The position numbers were made by a program, and so were the translations under genes. Shown in pieces: positions 7,503 through 9,726 of a stretch of DNA of 9,726 bases (position 1 is the first letter of the stretch; each line of letters opens with the position of its first letter). This DNA comes from Novosphingobium sp. CECT 9465. Lineage in GTDB: Bacteria; Pseudomonadota; Alphaproteobacteria; Sphingomonadales; Sphingomonadaceae. The stretch lies in NCBI RefSeq assembly GCF_920987055.1, contig NZ_CAKLBX010000006.1:1-9726 (forward strand), in the 5' to 3' direction. The notes under the pieces were generated by a model, which saw only the letters and a list, made by a program, of their open reading frames with translations, made no database searches and was not told the DNA's origin.

Positions 7503-8044
7503 TCAAGATCATCGGGTGGGGCTGGATGTACCTGTCGACCGTGCTCGACGACTTCTCGCGCTACATTATCGCCTGGAAACTGTGCACCAACATGCGCGCC
7601 GAGGATGTGACCGACACGCTCGACCTGGCCCTTGGCGCATCGGGCTGCGACAGCGCCACGGTGCTGCACAAGCCCAGGCTGTTGTCGGATAATGGCCCCA
7701 GCTACATCGCCGGCGAATTGGCTGAATACATTGAGGCCCGGAAGATGAGCCACGTGCGCGGTGCCCCGATGCACCCGCAAACCCAGGGCAAGATCGAGCG
7801 CTGGCACCAAACCCTGAAAAACCGCATCCTGCTGGAAAACTACTTTTTGCCCGGCGACCTCGAAGCCCAAATCGAGGCCTTCGTCGAGTACTACAACCAC
7901 CAGCGTTACCACGAGAGCCTGAACAACGTGACGCCCGCCGATGCCTACTTCGGCAGGGCTCCAGCCATCATCAAACAGCGCGAAAGGATCAAGCGACAGA
8001 CCATCGAACATCGGCGCTTGCAACACCGCAAGCTCGCCGCCTAA
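7503..8044 (+). CDS. IS3-family OrfB transposase, 3' exon (joins to 4824-5262)
   Basis: This is the second part of the DDE transposase, residues 147-326 after splicing. It starts with TC, completing the Phe codon, then KIIGWGWMYLSTVLDDFSRY. It carries the second Asp, D209, in LLSDNGPSY and the Glu, E245, in GKIERWHQTLKNR, followed by the usual IS3 ending FVEYYNHQRYHESLNNVTPA. The stop TAA is at 8042-8044, about 40 nt before the right IS end. Without splicing this part has no start of its own near the exon boundary except an internal ATG at 7526, which would lack the HTH and first Asp and be inactive. Confidence 0.9.
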
Positions 8045-8056
8045 CATCAACCCCCA

Positions 8057-8084
8057 GACGAGGTCCGCACTCCGCTAATTTACG
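8057..8084 (+). repeat. Right terminal inverted repeat of the IS (approximate)
   Basis: The stretch GACGAGGTCCGCACTCCGCT and the following AATTTAC are an imperfect reverse complement of the left end at about 4395-4422. Shared blocks are GGAGTG, the CGTC edge and ATT-A near the tip. The expected terminal CA is not obvious, so the last base could be a few positions off. Confidence 0.5.
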
Positions 8085-8925
8085 CCGCGAGTTGTGCCGA
8101 ATGTTCTGACGACGGACAGCGGGCCATCCAGATCAGCGGGAATTTGGCGATCTGAACTCTCGGTCTCAACCCAGCCGCCGGCCGACATCGGAATGATCCC
8201 CGGCGAACCAGACGGTTGCTGATCCTGCGCGCCTTCTGCGTCGGCGAACGGATCGGGCTTGACGCTCTGGTCCGGCGTCCAGTGGTAGAGCCCGGAACAT
8301 GCGTCGACGTTCATCGATCGCCGCTGCTTGGCGGAAGACGCGGATGCTCGGATTTGACTTAGTGTACGGCAGGAAGGATTGGCTGGGGAAGCGCAGCAAC
8401 CCTGGGCGCACGAACACCGAGGCGACCGTGTCCCAGACCCCTAGGAAATGGATCGGCACCCGGCGCCCGCCAATCACGCGACGAAACTGCCAAGCGATGT
8501 CGAGCCGGTCCTCCCTATGTGCGCGCTTATACGCTTTGAGCGCATATTCGGCGAGGTGCGCTGATCGCGTTCGAGCAGGCCGATCAGGTGAATCAGGCCG
8601 GCAACCGCGCGTGCGTATAGGCGCCGCGGCTGAATCCGAAGAGAAAGATCCGATCGTCCGGCTCATAGATATCGATCAGATAGCAATAGGCAGCGAGGAT
8701 ATTGGCATCGAGGCCCCAGCCGGTGGCGAGCCCGAACGCCGCGATCGCGCTTTGCGCGGCGGGGCTCCAGTCGGTGGTCAGCGGCACAGTGCCGATGCCG
8801 GGATGATAGAAGACGTGCTGATTGTCGCTGCGTTCGGCGCAGCGATAGAGCTTCACGACATTGGTCAGGTTGTCCTTGACCTCGTTACTGGTGCCATCGA
8901 GCAGCAGGATGAGATTACGCGGCAT
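8085..8925 (-). pseudogene. DUF2235 alpha/beta-hydrolase (Tle1-like lipase family), 3'-truncated by the IS and frameshifted
   Basis: DUF2235 proteins include the type VI phospholipase Tle1 and many uncharacterised hydrolases. The ATG at 8925 opens MPRNLILLLDGTSNEVKDNL with the DGT block, then FYHPGIGTVPL, and the nucleophile elbow GFSRG at residues 97-101 (S99). After frame steps near 8613 and 8576 come ARAVAGLIHLIGLLER and HLAEYALKAYKRAHREDRLD, then RVPIHFLGVWDTVASVFV, QSVKPDPFADAEGAQDQQ, VWFAGDHSDVGG, GWVETES and IAKFPLIWM. Ser, the Asp of VWDTVA or DVGGG, and the His of GDHSDVGG could form the triad. All steps fit lost single bases. The frame runs into the IS end near 8084, so the C-terminal part after the PLIWM block is missing. 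It starts 8 nt after the DUF6602 stop, so the two were an operon. Whether it is a lipase is inference. Confidence 0.75.
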
Positions 8926-8933
8926 GGGCGCTG

Positions 8934-9653
8934 CTATTCAGCCAGCCAGCGGGCATAGGCTTCGATATCGATCATCGGCACCGTACCGCTGAGCTGCAGC
9001 ATAGCGATGAGCTTGAACAGAAAGGCGGTGGCAGGCTTGCCCGCCTCCACCAATTCGAAATGGTCATCGCGGCGGAACAGGTGGCCATGGGCAGCGATGC
9101 AGCCGATATCGAGCACGCCCTCGTCAAGATTGGCGGCCAGGGCTTTGCGTAGCGGTTCGCCGAGCGGCGGCGACCACTCGCTCTCAAAGCTCAATATGCC
9201 GCCAAGAACACGTATTGGCGACTTGGGAGCATACGTGCCACCTGCATGCGGGATCGGCAGGCTTGTGCGATCCAGCCTACGCACGCTGGCGACCTTTTCT
9301 TGCGCATAGGCGATCATGCCCGCATCAAGGGTCTGCTTGGCCTCGAAGACCGCATAGATACTCTCGGCGGGCACTACCGTCTGTCCCTCGATCTTGAAGA
9401 TGAACGGCGTGTACTGCCGATCGAACACCACAAGGTCGATCTGTTGGCTGAAATTTCCATGGCTATCCACGACGAAGGCCTTAGCGACCTGATAGCGTTG
9501 CGGGAGGTAGGTCCCGAGCAGATCCAGCCAAACATTCTCGCTACCATCTCCCTTGGTGCCGGGATGGGCGAGAGTTGCCCGTACCGAACGCAGGCGGTGC
9601 TGGATATCCTCGTGTAGCGTGGCGAGGATCGTCGAGAGGGACCAGTCGCTCAT
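8934..9653 (-). CDS. DUF6602 protein with PD-(D/E)xK nuclease-like residues
   Basis: A clean 239-residue frame from ATG 9653 to TAG 8934-8936. I chose this start because it overlaps the stop of the upstream gene (ATGA) and begins MSDWSLSTILATLHEDIQHR; the frame is open upstream to the window edge but that stretch is explained by the other gene. The core shows HPGTKGDGSENVWLDLL (E39), VVDSHGNFSQQIDLVVFD with D73, and VPAESIYAVFEAKQTLD with E104 and K106. This D...ExK set after a Q-IDLVV strand is how PD-(D/E)xK nuclease folds look, and DUF6602 proteins share this pattern. The C-terminal part includes GVLDIGCIAAHGHLF and LQLSGTVPMIDIEAY. No signal peptide or membrane segment. It sits between a putative CD-NTase and a DUF2235 hydrolase, so a role as nuclease effector or accessory is plausible but unproven. 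Confidence 0.8.
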   Translation of the reverse strand: MSDWSLSTILATLHEDIQHRLRSVRATLAHPGTKGDGSENVWLDLLGTYLPQRYQVAKAFVVDSHGNFSQQIDLVVFDRQYTPFIFKIEGQTVVPAESIYAVFEAKQTLDAGMIAYAQEKVASVRRLDRTSLPIPHAGGTYAPKSPIRVLGGILSFESEWSPPLGEPLRKALAANLDEGVLDIGCIAAHGHLFRRDDHFELVEAGKPATAFLFKLIAMLQLSGTVPMIDIEAYARWLAE

Positions 9654-9726
9654 GACAGCGGAAACTTCGGACCGAACAGCGCGCGCCACGCCTTGAGCGC
9701 CTCGCCATTCCGCCCACGCCGGCATG
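9650..9726 (-). CDS. C-terminal end of a probable CD-NTase (SMODS-type nucleotidyltransferase), cut by the window edge
   Basis: On the minus strand the frame from the window edge to TGA at 9650-9652 reads GRNGEALKAWRALFGPKFPLS before the stop. An ending of the type A-x-x-x-W-x-x-L-F-G-x-x-F-P is characteristic of bacterial CD-NTases, which make cyclic oligonucleotide signals in CBASS defence. The stop overlaps the DUF6602 start by ATGA, as expected within an operon. Only 25 codons are visible, so the catalytic part is outside the window and the call rests on this tail alone. Confidence 0.45.
   Translation of the reverse strand, partial: CRRGRNGEALKAWRALFGPKFPLS

Larger units (their letters stand above)
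4394..8084 (+). mobile_element. IS3-family insertion sequence carrying a group II intron
   Basis: The element has the IS3 layout: orfA with an HTH, then orfB overlapping it with a DDE integrase-type catalytic domain. Without the 2,240-nt intron it would be about 1.45 kb, normal for the family. Ends are inferred from imperfect terminal inverted repeats: left GTGATTTAAGGAGTG... at about 4395-4422, right (reverse complement) GTAAATTAGCGGAGTG... at about 8057-8083, sharing GGAGTG and CGTC blocks. The left repeat starts within TG, as expected for IS3 ends; the right end is not exact. I see no matching direct repeat next to the two ends, and the flanking genes differ (RES on the left, DUF2235 on the right). 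Confidence 0.8.

Noticed and set aside
7382..8050. 222-residue minus-strand open frame
   Set aside because: It lies opposite the 3' exon of the transposase and the intron end, which are clearly real on the plus strand.
4388..8092. Target-site duplication at the IS ends
   Set aside because: No matching 3-5 bp direct repeats flank the inferred ends, and the flanking genes differ.
1..9726. CRISPR arrays, tRNA or rRNA genes
   Set aside because: No regularly spaced repeats, cloverleaf patterns or rRNA-like stretches were seen.

Overview
The window is GC-rich accessory DNA that looks alphaproteobacterial: gene families, codon use and an ArdC-type antirestriction gene suggest a plasmid or integrative-element cargo region, but no taxonomic marker is present. 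It combines defence-type genes with two nested mobile elements.

Layout. (1) 201-1139, minus: an ArdC antirestriction gene, broken by frameshifts. (2) 1425-2644 and 2644-3171, plus: a phospholipase D-like nuclease-type protein overlapping (TGATG) a GNAT acetyltransferase, both frameshifted; their intergenic region with ardC holds a 14-bp palindrome. (3) 3140 to about 3470, minus: a small unrecognised gene, convergent with the acetyltransferase. (4) 3499-4393, minus: the C-terminal part of a RES-domain (NAD+-degrading toxin fold) gene, frameshifted and cut at its 5' end by an insertion sequence. (5) About 4394-8084, plus: an IS3-family element with orfA (two frameshifts) and orfB. orfB is interrupted by a 2,240-nt group II intron (5263-7502) carrying a 509-aa reverse transcriptase/maturase; removing the intron restores a clean 326-aa DDE transposase. 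(6) About 8085-9726, minus: the end of what looks like a CD-NTase gene, an intact DUF6602 gene with PD-(D/E)xK-like residues, and a DUF2235 alpha/beta-hydrolase gene cut at its 3' end by the IS.

How the parts relate. Read on the minus strand, the right-hand set (CD-NTase tail, DUF6602, DUF2235) is tightly packed and resembles a CBASS-like nucleotide-signalling defence operon with two candidate effectors. The IS separates truncated DUF2235 from truncated RES; these are different genes, so the IS marks a rearrangement or deletion junction, not a simple insertion. The intron sits right after the first catalytic aspartate motif of the transposase, in sense orientation, so splicing would restore transposase.

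Caution. Nearly every broken gene is broken in the same direction: each frame step is explained by the loss of one base (or, at two places, two bases). Decay normally gives a mix of insertions, deletions and nonsense changes, so a base-deletion sequencing or assembly artefact is a serious alternative. In contrast the intron protein, orfB and the DUF6602 gene are clean.
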